DNA from: Parapedobacter pyrenivorans
GTDB taxonomy: Bacteria; Bacteroidota; Bacteroidia; Sphingobacteriales; Sphingobacteriaceae
Assembly (NCBI RefSeq): GCF_014636865.1
Contig: NZ_BMER01000004.1
Span: 124,001 to 188,000, forward strand
Reading direction: 5' to 3'
Length of the DNA stretch: 64,000 nucleotides
The notes beneath the pieces are model-generated. The model was not told the origin of the DNA, made no database searches, and was given only the letters and a program-made list of their open reading frames with translations. This document shows, piece by piece, positions 51,204 to 59,376 of this stretch (positions are counted from its first letter, which is position 1; every line of letters begins with the position of its first letter). Made by a program: the position numbers and the translations under genes.

Positions 51204-51940
51204 TAGCAGGCTTGGGGCTGCTCGCCATTGCGTGCAGCCTGCCGGAAGTGCAGCAGCGGCCCGCCGTGGCTGCCTCGGATTTCGCGGTTGCGGATGTGAT
51301 GGTCGGCGTGCCGTCGGTATATGACCGGTACACGTTTTACCATTCGTGGCATTGGGAGTATGAAAACACGTGGATCCCCGAAGGCGAACAAGGCCGGTCC
51401 GGCGTGATGACGGTTTACCATAATGATCGTACCGGTGCTTGGCTGTTTACATCCGAGGCATATGGGGTTACCGATGAGATGGCAGATTGGATATTGGCAC
51501 TGCCTACGGGCGAATACATCACGGCGTATAGCGACGCGGAAGGCCATCGTGGATTGTTGCGTGATACGCTTGAATTTCCCGTATCCGATGACGCGCTCGC
51601 CGGGTGGCTGCAACCCTCGGGCGACGACCAGGTTTTTGGCGCAAATAACTACGGTTGGCCTACCCTGCAAGGCGTAGCCTATGAGGTTGACTACCAGAAA
51701 ACGGAAGAACATAGCACGGTTTGGGTGGCCGATACGGCGGTGGATATGCGTGCACTCGTCCATTTCAACAGGCGGGTCGCCGACGCCAAACTTCCGGTGC
51801 ATTTCATGCCGGATTTGCCGGCGGGGAAAATCGAGGTTGCCGCCGATACCGAATCGGCCATACGCCGCGTGCGCCATCGGCTGACCGCGATTTCAGATAA
51901 CTATTATGAAATAAATTTAAATGACTATGACCAGAAATAG
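51185..51940 (+). CDS. Secreted lipoprotein of unknown function
   Basis: The 251-residue protein from ATG 51185 overlaps the preceding gene by 19 bases. Its signal peptide ends in the lipobox LLAIAC. The mature part is Tyr/Trp-rich and beta-rich (YDRYTFYHSWHWEYENTWIP). Longer frames start inside the DUF4870 gene and lack a signal peptide. No family recognised. Overlaps on both sides show tight translational coupling. Confidence 0.75.
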   Translation: MVQVGLIAGLGLLAIACSLPEVQQRPAVAASDFAVADVMVGVPSVYDRYTFYHSWHWEYENTWIPEGEQGRSGVMTVYHNDRTGAWLFTSEAYGVTDEMADWILALPTGEYITAYSDAEGHRGLLRDTLEFPVSDDALAGWLQPSGDDQVFGANNYGWPTLQGVAYEVDYQKTEEHSTVWVADTAVDMRALVHFNRRVADAKLPVHFMPDLPAGKIEVAADTESAIRRVRHRLTAISDNYYEINLNDYDQK

Positions 51941-52910
51941 GATGGGGGCACGGTTTAAAGTCGGCCTATTGGTTTGCTTGGCCTTGCTGCTCAGCTGCAC
52001 ATCGAAGGAGCGCGAAATCATCAAGACCGAAACAGTGGCGACTTGTGCCGCCGAAGCAGGCTGCACGTTTTATTCAATAGCCCTTACGCGTGCTGAGATC
52101 GATCAATTGTTGAATAAGAACAATTTCTTTGCGGCGGCTAAAGCCGAGGCGGTGCTCGTATTGGTTGAGTGCGCACCCGTGATCGAGGAAGACCAAAGCC
52201 TTGAAGTCATCGACGGGAAATACGGTGGCACTGGCGAAGTACAATGGGGAGAAGGGTTTGATGTTAAAAATTACCTGATACAACATGCTTGTTTTACGTT
52301 CCCGAACAACACCAAGCGCATTGATTTTAGAGCAATGGATAAAGCGCAGGGCAGAACCCTTCAAGGCCATTCTTTTCTAAACTTAAAAGAGCGGGAAGCG
52401 TTTATACCGAGCGAAACGTTTGTGGGGATGCTCCCGGAAGCAGAAGGAGCTGTACAGGTTGATGTGTTTATGAGAGACCGGGTGATGATCCAATATATGA
52501 TAGATCCGGAAGGCAATAAATGGGAGATTCGAATGGACATCGGTATGACGTATGGACCGTCACCCGAGGATGTAGCTGATTTGGCGCATTTTGAAGCACA
52601 TTTCAAGAAAACGGGGAACCGCGTCCCTTTCCTTCAAACCGCGCTGTATTCAGAAGAATACAAAGGGAAGGATGCTGAGGGGGCTGATATGAATATTTGG
52701 CTGGTGCCCTCTACGGATGTCATATTGCCGCCGGACGAATTTGCCATGGTGGGCTTTTTGAACATCGGTTATATCCAACTTGGCGGGGTTACGTACCTGA
52801 TGCATAAATTTACCAGCAGCGTGTTTGACGTCGAGGTGACCGGCATCCAGGATGGCGAGTATAGCTTTGATCCGACGGGGTACAAGCCTTTTTCAATGCC
52901 GGGGTTTTAA
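51921..52910 (+). CDS. Lipoprotein of unknown function
   Basis: The 329-residue lipoprotein has lipobox ALLLSC then TSKERE. The mature domain opens TCAAEAGCTFYSIALTRAEI, the same CxxxxGCTF signature as the protein at 49150. The rest is beta-rich, with FEAHFKKTGNRVPFLQ in the middle and a C-terminus ending GYKPFSMPGF. It is the last gene of the operon and overlaps the preceding gene by 20 bases. The function is unknown. Confidence 0.78.
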   Translation: MTMTRNRMGARFKVGLLVCLALLLSCTSKEREIIKTETVATCAAEAGCTFYSIALTRAEIDQLLNKNNFFAAAKAEAVLVLVECAPVIEEDQSLEVIDGKYGGTGEVQWGEGFDVKNYLIQHACFTFPNNTKRIDFRAMDKAQGRTLQGHSFLNLKEREAFIPSETFVGMLPEAEGAVQVDVFMRDRVMIQYMIDPEGNKWEIRMDIGMTYGPSPEDVADLAHFEAHFKKTGNRVPFLQTALYSEEYKGKDAEGADMNIWLVPSTDVILPPDEFAMVGFLNIGYIQLGGVTYLMHKFTSSVFDVEVTGIQDGEYSFDPTGYKPFSMPGF

Positions 52911-52926
52911 ATCCCTGTTCATGTGC

Positions 52927-53154
52927 TTATTTCTTAATGGTACGTCTTCTAATTTTAACCCACACGCTGGCGATTTGTTTACGTGGTGACGGTGTATTCG
53001 GAATTCTGTGACATTGACCGGTATCGTCTCCGCAGACCACGAGGTTGCTGGATTGTAGCCGTGGTGTTTCATTGGCCGAAACCAATAGGGATGCCTGCAT
53101 AAGCAACAGGCATCCGATTAATTCATTGCCGGTCTGGACGTTGGGCAATTTCAT
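52927..53154 (-). CDS. Small basic secreted protein candidate
   Basis: The 75-residue reading starts MKLPNVQTGNELIGCLLLMQ, with a signal-peptide-like core (IGCLLLMQASLLVSANE), a short Cys loop (VVCGDDTGQCHRI) and a very basic tail (VWVKIRRRTIKK). It overlaps the end of the TPM gene by 32 bases in another frame, as expected for a coupled downstream gene. No family recognised. It could be chance, but signal peptide plus coupling favour a real gene. Confidence 0.45.
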   Translation of the reverse strand: MKLPNVQTGNELIGCLLLMQASLLVSANETPRLQSSNLVVCGDDTGQCHRIPNTPSPRKQIASVWVKIRRRTIKK

Positions 53155-54037
53155 CTTCTATTTGCGCCAGTAACGGCCATATATCGGAAGAAAAGAATTT
53201 ATCACCGGGATTCAACCAATAAACCCTGCCGGGTTGCATTTTCTTTTTTATGAATGTCTGTTGGGTGATATCTTCATCAAAGCATACAAATTGGTAATGA
53301 CTGCCGTCATTATCGCGGATGGTCATTTCATAATATTCGGCTACTGAAAAATCTTTCAGCACAAAAGCGTTATGTCTTGAAGGGCCGAGAAACACATCCA
53401 GTGAAGTGAAATTGTATGAAGGGTTGTCGCTGTCTATGTTGCGAAAGGTCTGTGGCGTGCCGTTTTCCAGCACAAAACGCCTGATTTTTTCAAAAACCGA
53501 AGGCTGAAAAAGAACCGATTCATCTCGGTAATTATATTCTTTCATGACTTCTTCTACAGTCCTGATGAGAGCCGTCAATCCATTCAAGGTGCCGTTAAAA
53601 TATCGCCCTTCCTTAAATTCGGGAATGAACTGCTCGTCAATTATTTTTTTCGTCTCCTTGTCACTCAGTATTTTTTCTATTCCATATCCGTTTTCGATAC
53701 GCATTTGACGAAGTTGTTTGGATATGGCGATCACCATCCCATTATTCTTTCCGGCCTCGCCCAAAGCGTATGCGGTCAGTTTGTTGAACACATAGTTGTC
53801 AAAATTTTCACTGTCGGTGTGGCGTTGGTCTATGGTTACTATCGCTATCTCGGCTATGCCCTTTTTCCAGCAATCAGTTAGCATGCTGTCCAACTGGTGT
53901 ATTTCGTCCGGGGAAAAAATTTGCTCATAATCAAGTACCCGTTCCTTCTTGATGACAAAGTCCTGCGTGTCGGTACTTTGCCCAAATGATACTGCTGATA
54001 ATAGGCAGCACAACCAACTATTTAACAGATAACGCAT
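53123..54037 (-). CDS. TPM-domain secreted protein
   Basis: The 304-residue protein has a signal peptide (LNSWLCCLLSAVSFGQ) and a TPM domain (RVLDYEQIFSPDEIHQLDSM; IAEIAIVTID; AYALGEAGKNNGMVIAISK; GYGIEKILSD). No membrane segment follows the domain, unlike the protein at 29566. The C-terminal part is unassigned. The ATG follows directly after the stop of the DUF4892/OmpA gene, so the two form one unit. Confidence 0.85.
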   Translation of the reverse strand: MRYLLNSWLCCLLSAVSFGQSTDTQDFVIKKERVLDYEQIFSPDEIHQLDSMLTDCWKKGIAEIAIVTIDQRHTDSENFDNYVFNKLTAYALGEAGKNNGMVIAISKQLRQMRIENGYGIEKILSDKETKKIIDEQFIPEFKEGRYFNGTLNGLTALIRTVEEVMKEYNYRDESVLFQPSVFEKIRRFVLENGTPQTFRNIDSDNPSYNFTSLDVFLGPSRHNAFVLKDFSVAEYYEMTIRDNDGSHYQFVCFDEDITQQTFIKKKMQPGRVYWLNPGDKFFSSDIWPLLAQIEDEIAQRPDRQ

Positions 54038-54985
54038 CTAACGGACCACTAGCTCCACTCGCCTGTTTAGTGCCTTTCCGGCTTCATCATTGTTGGTAGC
54101 GACAGGTGAAGCCATGCCCACGCCGACTGCTGTGACCTGATCCGGGTTTAGGCCGTAATCCGCTACCAATTTAACGACAACCGATTCGGCACGCTTTAGT
54201 GATAAGTCCACATTGTGTTGGTAGTCGCCGGAATTGTCGGTGTGGCCTACCAGCAATACGCGGACATCCGGATTGGATTTCAGGTAGTCCGAAATGATTT
54301 TGAGCGCCTCCTCCGAACCGTCTTTGATTGCTGCGCTGTTGGTATCGAAATGAATGCCGTAAAACGCATATCGCCCTTCGCGCTGCAGCTTATCGCTCAC
54401 TGTTGCCACATTTACCTTTTCGGTATCCAACTCCTCCACCTGTACGACGTTGATGGCATAGCGTGCGGTGCTGTTTCTTTTATCGTCGCCAATGACTAGG
54501 CTTACCACGTAAGGTTTGTTGTCGTGAGTTCCGGATGCTACCATGTACGAGCCCCTTTGGCCCACCATCGCGTTGCCGATCTCGGTTGATCTTCCGTCCA
54601 CATATTCCCGCACGAAATGCATGGGCATATCGCCGCATTCGCCCGTTGTACATGAAAAAATCACCTTAAACCCGGCCTTGGTCAGCTGGGTTTGGTAGGT
54701 TCGGAATACCTGGGTGGCGGTTACGCCTTCCGGCGATACATATTCGATAAAAGTAAGCTCACCTTCAACACTTTTGCCATGCTTCAGTTTATTATAGTCA
54801 ACCAGATCTGCCGCAGTGGGATAGGTAAATGTTTCAAACTGTTTCTTGCTATATCGATTGATCCACGACCCTTCGTAACGCGACAATAAAGGATGGTCTT
54901 GCGAGTTTGGTACGTCTTCTTGCGAAAATGCAGGAAGCGTGATCAAAGGTGCTATTATCAGGGCAAGTAAAGTTAATTTTCTCAT
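54038..54985 (-). CDS. DUF4892 and OmpA domain outer-membrane protein
   Basis: The 315-residue protein has a signal peptide (LTLLALIIAPLITLPAFS), a DUF4892-like N-terminal domain (QDHPLLSRYEGSWINRYSKK; VIFSCTTGECGDMPMHFVR) and a C-terminal OmpA domain (GIHFDTNSAAIKDGSEE; VLLVGHTDNSGDYQHNVDLS; LNRRVELVVR). It probably links the outer membrane with peptidoglycan. It is transcribed toward the seven-gene operon that begins with another OmpA protein. Confidence 0.9.
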   Translation of the reverse strand: MRKLTLLALIIAPLITLPAFSQEDVPNSQDHPLLSRYEGSWINRYSKKQFETFTYPTAADLVDYNKLKHGKSVEGELTFIEYVSPEGVTATQVFRTYQTQLTKAGFKVIFSCTTGECGDMPMHFVREYVDGRSTEIGNAMVGQRGSYMVASGTHDNKPYVVSLVIGDDKRNSTARYAINVVQVEELDTEKVNVATVSDKLQREGRYAFYGIHFDTNSAAIKDGSEEALKIISDYLKSNPDVRVLLVGHTDNSGDYQHNVDLSLKRAESVVVKLVADYGLNPDQVTAVGVGMASPVATNNDEAGKALNRRVELVVR

Positions 54986-55107
54986 CGTATATGTCGTATG
55001 TGTAACGGCGGCAATCTTTTGCTACAAAATTAGCAATAAGATAGCTGCAAAAGATAGTCGGAGCCAAAAATCCCTGAATTCCAGTATCCGCTCGAATTTC
55101 CGTCTTT

Positions 55108-55653
55108 TCAATCAATACTTGAAATCACACCATGTATACGTAAGGTAGCGGATAATGCATGCTGCTTTGCAGCGGCATTCAATTTGCGTTGCTTGATGAA
55201 TTGATAGATCGAACCCAGCAGAAAAAGCAACAGAACAATTCCAAGTGTTTGTGCAATCAATGGATCTGTTGGCCCTTTTGCAACGGGATGCCCAACGGGA
55301 ACACGGGTTAATGTTTCGTTTACCGTTGGAATCAGCGACAAGAAAAAGCTGAAGGAGAGAAAAAAGTTCTCAAAAAGCCGATAGTGGTTATACCCTTGTT
55401 TTTTTGTGTGCAGATAATGGGAACCGGCAATTAAGAGAACAATGAGCAATGCCAAACCATGACCCGGATTAAATCCACTCACACTAGACAATCCCAAAGC
55501 CGTGAGCGACGTAATCAACGTGCCGTAAAAATAAATCTTGCCGGTAACGGAAGGCAACGCGATTTTACCGTGTTTGATAAATCCGATAACTGCGGCGATA
55601 ATCGCTAAAACGCCAATGACGGTGTGGAAAATTCCTAAACTTGATAGTCCCAT
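55108..55653 (-). CDS. Polytopic inner-membrane protein (4-5 TM)
   Basis: The 181-residue protein has hydrophobic segments near 5-25 (IFHTVIGVLAIIAAVIGFI), 37-55, 62-78, 90-108 and 132-152, and the conserved-looking HGLALLIVLLIAGSHYLH. It resembles small DUF2306/DUF420-like membrane proteins of Bacteroidota but I cannot name it. ATG 55651-55653 is preferred over upstream frames. Its promoter carries AraC-type tandem sites shared with the OsmC gene. Confidence 0.8.
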   Translation of the reverse strand: MGLSSLGIFHTVIGVLAIIAAVIGFIKHGKIALPSVTGKIYFYGTLITSLTALGLSSVSGFNPGHGLALLIVLLIAGSHYLHTKKQGYNHYRLFENFFLSFSFFLSLIPTVNETLTRVPVGHPVAKGPTDPLIAQTLGIVLLLFLLGSIYQFIKQRKLNAAAKQHALSATLRIHGVISSID

Positions 55654-55685
55654 AATGTTAACTGTTAAATGCTTAATTTTTAATG

Positions 55686-55751
55686 CAAAATTGGCATTCA
55701 ACAGCGTATTTCATTTTGGAAATCGGTTCAGAAAGTTGTGAATTTGGTTCA
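55686..55751 (-). promoter_or_regulatory. AraC-type tandem operator and promoter of the membrane-protein gene
   Basis: TTTTGGAAATCGGTTCA (55714-55730) and GTTGTGAATTTGGTTCA (55735-55751) are direct repeats offset by 21 bases. On the minus strand a -7-like CAATTTTG (55686-55693) lies 20 bases downstream of them. The same layout, with the same 20- and 21-base distances, precedes the OsmC gene. Confidence 0.65.
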
Positions 55752-55752
55752 C

Positions 55753-56598
55753 TTATCTTTTTGCTGTGCGGTAATGGGTTGGCGAAACGCCGAACTTATC
55801 GTGGAAACTTTTGGTAAAATTGGCCAAATCGTTAAACCCACAATCGAACGCAATGTCCGAAATTCGTTGATCCGAAGCCAGGAGCAGTTCAGTAGCTCTT
55901 TCCAACCGTTTGGTTTTAACGTAGTTGGCTGGCGAATCGTCATATATTTTCCGGAATTCCCGCTTAAAGGATGAAACGCTTAAATTGGTTTTCTGTGCCA
56001 ATTCTTCGACGTTGATCGGTGAAAAAAGATGGGCTTCGATGATTTGTTTGAAAGTGAATTTTGTGGGTGAGAACAGTTGGGATAGAATGACCTGGATATT
56101 ATCCGACTCACGCGTCTGCGCTAATAGAAGAATGATTTCCTTCATCTTCAAGACCAAAATCTCATCGCTCACCAGCGAGGGGTTCTCAAAATAGAAAAGC
56201 AAGCCCTCGATATATTTTTGGATCAGGAAATCGTTGTTGACGGTGCTGCTCGACTGATTGGAAATGGTGTTGGATGGTTGAACGATTGCCGGTAATTCCC
56301 GCTGGTAAATTTGCTTTAAGATTTCCGGGTGAAACGTAACGATGACCACTTCCCCCACCTGGCGTTCTTGCGTGGATTGGATTTGTTTACCGGATTCAAC
56401 ACAATTCAATAATAACGAATGGTTTGCCGGGATTTGGGTTTCGTCGTCCTGAAAGCGATAGTGCATGTCACCGCTGAGCACGTATAAAAAACAAGCGCGC
56501 GCTTCGACGGGGAAGTCATAACGATAGGGAGGGGCAATGACCATTTTCTGAAGGAAGGATTTCCCGAAAAGATCGATTTTTTTGTAATCGGTAATCAT
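55753..56598 (-). CDS. AraC-family regulator
   Basis: The 281-residue protein has an N-terminal cupin-like half (RYDFPVEARACFLYVLSGDM) and a C-terminal double HTH (NVEELAQKTNLSVSSFKREF; QRISDIAFDCGFNDLANFTK) ending SFHDKFGVSPTHYRTAKR. It lies between the membrane-protein and OsmC genes, both of which have the same tandem 21-bp sites, so it is their likely activator. Confidence 0.92.
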   Translation of the reverse strand: MITDYKKIDLFGKSFLQKMVIAPPYRYDFPVEARACFLYVLSGDMHYRFQDDETQIPANHSLLLNCVESGKQIQSTQERQVGEVVIVTFHPEILKQIYQRELPAIVQPSNTISNQSSSTVNNDFLIQKYIEGLLFYFENPSLVSDEILVLKMKEIILLLAQTRESDNIQVILSQLFSPTKFTFKQIIEAHLFSPINVEELAQKTNLSVSSFKREFRKIYDDSPANYVKTKRLERATELLLASDQRISDIAFDCGFNDLANFTKSFHDKFGVSPTHYRTAKR

Positions 56599-56641
56599 TT
56601 AATTTAACTACTCGTTTCGAATGCTTAAAATTAACGATAAA

Positions 56642-56685
56642 ATCCCATTCAACACCTGGCCACAGGACAACATGTTGAACGGGAT
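56642..56685 (-). terminator. Terminator of the OsmC gene
   Basis: ATCCCATTCAACA (56642-56654) and TGTTGAACGGGAT (56673-56685) pair at 12 of 13 positions. Read on the minus strand, the stem is followed by TTTTATCG, so it works as an intrinsic terminator for the leftward OsmC transcript. Confidence 0.65.
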
Positions 56686-56714
56686 GATTTTGAGCAAGGC
56701 TTGAGATAGCGCAA

Positions 56715-57134
56715 TCAGGTCGAAATTAATGTAGCTTCTGATGAGATAGGGATGCGTAACACTTTTGAAATTAAACAGTTTTGTTCGGCCCCTTTGGTGA
56801 TGGATTCGAATTCGTCGGCCGTAATTCCATCAACCTGACCCGTAATGCTGAGGTGAACACCTGTAATTCCGGCGTTATCCATCGATACGATGGCTTCAGT
56901 GTCTAAAGCGTTTGGTACCAATCCCTTTTCGGTCAATCCAAAGCTTACGGCCATCGTGAAACAGCCGGCGTGTGCCGCTGCCAATAGCTCTTCCGGGTTG
57001 GTGCCTGTTTCGTCACCGACAAAGCGGGTTCTAAAGCTGTAGTTGGTTTGGCTCAGGATTTCACTTTGCGTGGTCAGGTTTCCTTTTCCGTCTTTTACGG
57101 TTCCCTCCCAATGTGCTTTTGCTGTACGTTTCAT
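56715..57134 (-). CDS. OsmC-family peroxiredoxin
   Basis: The 139-residue protein has the two OsmC active-site cysteines, Cys58 in AAAHAGCFTMA and Cys120 in AEQNCLISK, and Arg36/Glu49-type residues around GTNPEELLAAAHAG. It reduces organic hydroperoxides in the cytoplasm. The gene stands alone between an AraC-controlled promoter and an intrinsic terminator. Confidence 0.93.
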   Translation of the reverse strand: MKRTAKAHWEGTVKDGKGNLTTQSEILSQTNYSFRTRFVGDETGTNPEELLAAAHAGCFTMAVSFGLTEKGLVPNALDTEAIVSMDNAGITGVHLSITGQVDGITADEFESITKGAEQNCLISKVLRIPISSEATLIST

Positions 57135-57174
57135 TTGCTTATGATCTTAAAATTAGTGAACATGTTTAACAGTA

Positions 57175-57240
57175 CAAAGGTGCGGTATATCCGGCAGGTG
57201 CGTTTTGTGAATTGGCCCAGTTTTTTGTGAATTTGGTTCA
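57175..57240 (-). promoter_or_regulatory. AraC-type tandem operator and promoter of OsmC
   Basis: TTTTGTGAATTGGCCCA (57203-57219) and TTTGTGAATTTGGTTCA (57224-57240) are direct repeats offset by 21 bases. CACCTTTG on the minus strand (57175-57182) is the -7-like box, 20 bases away. TTGTGAATTTGGTTCA is shared exactly with the site at 55736-55751. Confidence 0.65.
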
Positions 57241-57249
57241 GTAATCTAT

Positions 57250-58446
57250 TTACAGGTTGGGAAATTCGTCTTTCCACGGTGTATATCGCCAATCGTCCGC
57301 TTCCGCTTCGGTGAGCAGACATCTTTCCAGATCGCGCAGATGCCGCGCTTTGTCCATATCCTGTCCGATGAAAACCAATTCGGTTTTGCGGTCGGCCCAT
57401 TGCGGATGCCAGCGGTCCTCGATAGCATCCCGGTTTTCGAGGTAATCAGTATAGTGTATGCGTTCGCTTTCGGGAATGCTGCACCACCATGTACCCGCGT
57501 TCTCCACGCGCAGGCTACCGCCTGCCTGACTGAAGCTGATCGCCATGTTTGGCCGAGAGGCCATCCAGAATAGTCCTTTCGCGCGGATGATACCCGCAGG
57601 ATAATGTTCGTTTAAGTAGTGGTACAAGCGTTGGGGATGGAAGGGTCTCGACGTGCGGAATACAAAGGAAGAGATGCCGTATTCCTCGGTTTCGGGCGTG
57701 TGTTCAGTTTCCAATTCCCTTATCCATCCGGCAGAAGATACCGCTCGCTCAAAATCGAATGAGCGGGTGCCTACAAGCGCGTTGATGTCTACTTTTCCGA
57801 ATTGTGACCGGATGATCGCTGCCTCGGGATTGAGCTTCCGGATGGCTGCTTCCAATGTGCCTACGGTTTCCTCAGCTACCAAATCTGTCTTATTCAGTAC
57901 AATGACATTGGCAAACTCGATTTGGTCGGTAAGCAGATTCACTAGCGTGCGCGAATCGCTGTCGTCGTCGGTCAGCTCGCGGTCTGCCAACGTCTCGCTT
58001 GATCCGAAGTCGCGAAAGAAGTTGTAGCAGTCTACCACGGTTGCCATGGTATCGATGTAGCTGAATCGGGAAAGGTCGATGCCGTTATTTTCGTCGACAT
58101 AGCAGAATGTTTGAGCCACCGGGACGGGTTCGGAAATACCCGTGCTTTCGATAAGCAAGTAATCGAACCGGTTTTCTCGGGCCAGCCGCGCCACCTCCAC
58201 CATAAGGTCTTCCCGCAGGGTACAGCAGATGCAGCCGTTACTCATCTCCACGAGCTTTTCATCCGTGCGCGAAAGGGTATGCTCGCGCTCAACCAGCTGG
58301 GCGTCAATATTGATTTCGCTCATGTCATTGACGATGACGGCTACTTTGAGGTCTTCCTTGTTGTGTAACACATGGTTCAGTAACGTAGTTTTTCCCGCTC
58401 CCAGAAATCCGCTCAAAACGGTTACTGGTAATTTCTTTACATCCAT
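57250..58446 (-). CDS. CobW/COG0523-family metal-chaperone GTPase
   Basis: The 398-residue protein has the P-loop GFLGAGKTT, the metal-binding CxCC motif at 72-75 ([11 protein letters not shown]), the guanine-specificity NKTD and a C-terminal CobW_C domain ([20 protein letters not shown]). Zinc-type members (ZigA/ZagA) hand zinc to client enzymes under starvation. Two Zur-like inverted repeats cover its promoter, supporting a zinc role. ATG 58446 is preferred over an upstream frame extension. Confidence 0.92.
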   Translation of the reverse strand: MDVKKLPVTVLSGFLGAGKTTLLNHVLHNKEDLKVAVIVNDMSEINIDAQLVEREHTLSRTDEKLVEMSNGCICCTLREDLMVEVARLARENRFDYLLIESTGISEPVPVAQTFCYVDENNGIDLSRFSYIDTMATVVDCYNFFRDFGSSETLADRELTDDDSDSRTLVNLLTDQIEFANVIVLNKTDLVAEETVGTLEAAIRKLNPEAAIIRSQFGKVDINALVGTRSFDFERAVSSAGWIRELETEHTPETEEYGISSFVFRTSRPFHPQRLYHYLNEHYPAGIIRAKGLFWMASRPNMAISFSQAGGSLRVENAGTWWCSIPESERIHYTDYLENRDAIEDRWHPQWADRKTELVFIGQDMDKARHLRDLERCLLTEAEADDWRYTPWKDEFPNL

Positions 58447-58462
58447 AGATTTTGTTTTATAA

Positions 58463-58515
58463 TGCAATTAAGTTGCAAATGTAGAATGTATAATTTGTAA
58501 CCGCAACTAAATTGC
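58463..58515 (-). promoter_or_regulatory. Promoter with two Zur-like inverted repeats
   Basis: On the minus strand TTG-N20-TACATTTG forms a near-ideal promoter (the -7 box lies at 58476-58483 on the plus strand). TGCAATTAAGTTGCA (58463-58477) overlaps the predicted start site, and GCAACTAAATTGC (58503-58515) overlaps the -33 box. Both are inverted repeats of the form GCAAnTnAnTTGC. A zinc-responsive Fur-family repressor is the expected binder (inference). Confidence 0.65.
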
Positions 58516-58576
58516 TTTTATTTTGGCCGATGACCTTTTGGTTCATTTTCCGATATCATCGTAAAACACGACGTAT

Positions 58577-59317
58577 ATGAATCAATCAACACGTAGCAGC
58601 TTATGGAAAACCTGTGGTTGGATTTGCAGCATACTGCTCTGCACTACCGCATGCAAAAAGGACAAGGAAGATACCGGAAACGAGTTGCCTGCGCTGGGCA
58701 CCTGTAAATCGGTGGCTCCGCGATTGGGCCTCACGCAGGTAGAAGAAGGCACGTACCAGTATAAATCTGCGGGCGGCGCCACCATACAGATCAGGCGGAA
58801 TTCGAAGGAATCACTCATCATCATCCTGGGCTTCGAATCGTATCCGAATTTTACCTACGAGTTTTGGGGAGACGCCGACCCGGGCGAATTAGGCCCGGCG
58901 AGTCATGAAAACCTGAATGGCAAGCACATCAAAGATCGGGTAGGGACCAACCGGACGGTTATTTTTCCCGACGGCACGAAAATGACCTACGTATCGACAG
59001 CGCCTTGGTATCGGGGTGGGATCACAGCCATCAGTATCTATGATGGGGCGACTGTACAGCACCTCAATATGACGTGTTTTACCTTGGAATACAGCGCTTC
59101 CGACGGTGCTTTTGCGAAGCAGTTGGATGCGGGTCAGCCGGATGGCGAAACCAGTGCGTTTGAACTTACGGAAACGGGCTTGATTTTCTATAACACTTAC
59201 ACGGAAGATACGCCAGGTAATAAAGTATACGAACGCGTGGATTTGGGCGGGCTGGCTAAAGATAATTCCAATCAGGTGAATGATTTTTACGATGATGAAC
59301 GTTTGGGGCATACGTGA
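58577..59317 (+). CDS. Lipoprotein of unknown function
   Basis: The 246-residue lipoprotein has lipobox LLCTTAC followed by KKDKED, an export-signal-like start. The mature part is beta-rich (TYQYKSAGGATIQIRRN; FWGDADPGELGPASHEN). No family recognised. It is transcribed toward the sigma-factor gene, whose promoter follows its stop. Confidence 0.75.
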   Translation: MNQSTRSSLWKTCGWICSILLCTTACKKDKEDTGNELPALGTCKSVAPRLGLTQVEEGTYQYKSAGGATIQIRRNSKESLIIILGFESYPNFTYEFWGDADPGELGPASHENLNGKHIKDRVGTNRTVIFPDGTKMTYVSTAPWYRGGITAISIYDGATVQHLNMTCFTLEYSASDGAFAKQLDAGQPDGETSAFELTETGLIFYNTYTEDTPGNKVYERVDLGGLAKDNSNQVNDFYDDERLGHT

Positions 59318-59347
59318 TTTTGCGTGGGATTGTTGGATAAGAATTCC

Positions 59348-59355
59348 TAAGTTTG
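59348..59355 (+). promoter_or_regulatory. Promoter -7 box TAAGTTTG
   Basis: TAAGTTTG matches TAnnTTTG and lies 21 bases before ATG 59377. It excludes the longer reading of the sigma gene from TTG 59353. No TTG lies at the ideal upstream distance. Confidence 0.45.
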
Positions 59356-59376
59356 CGTTTATTCGAGTTAAATGCA

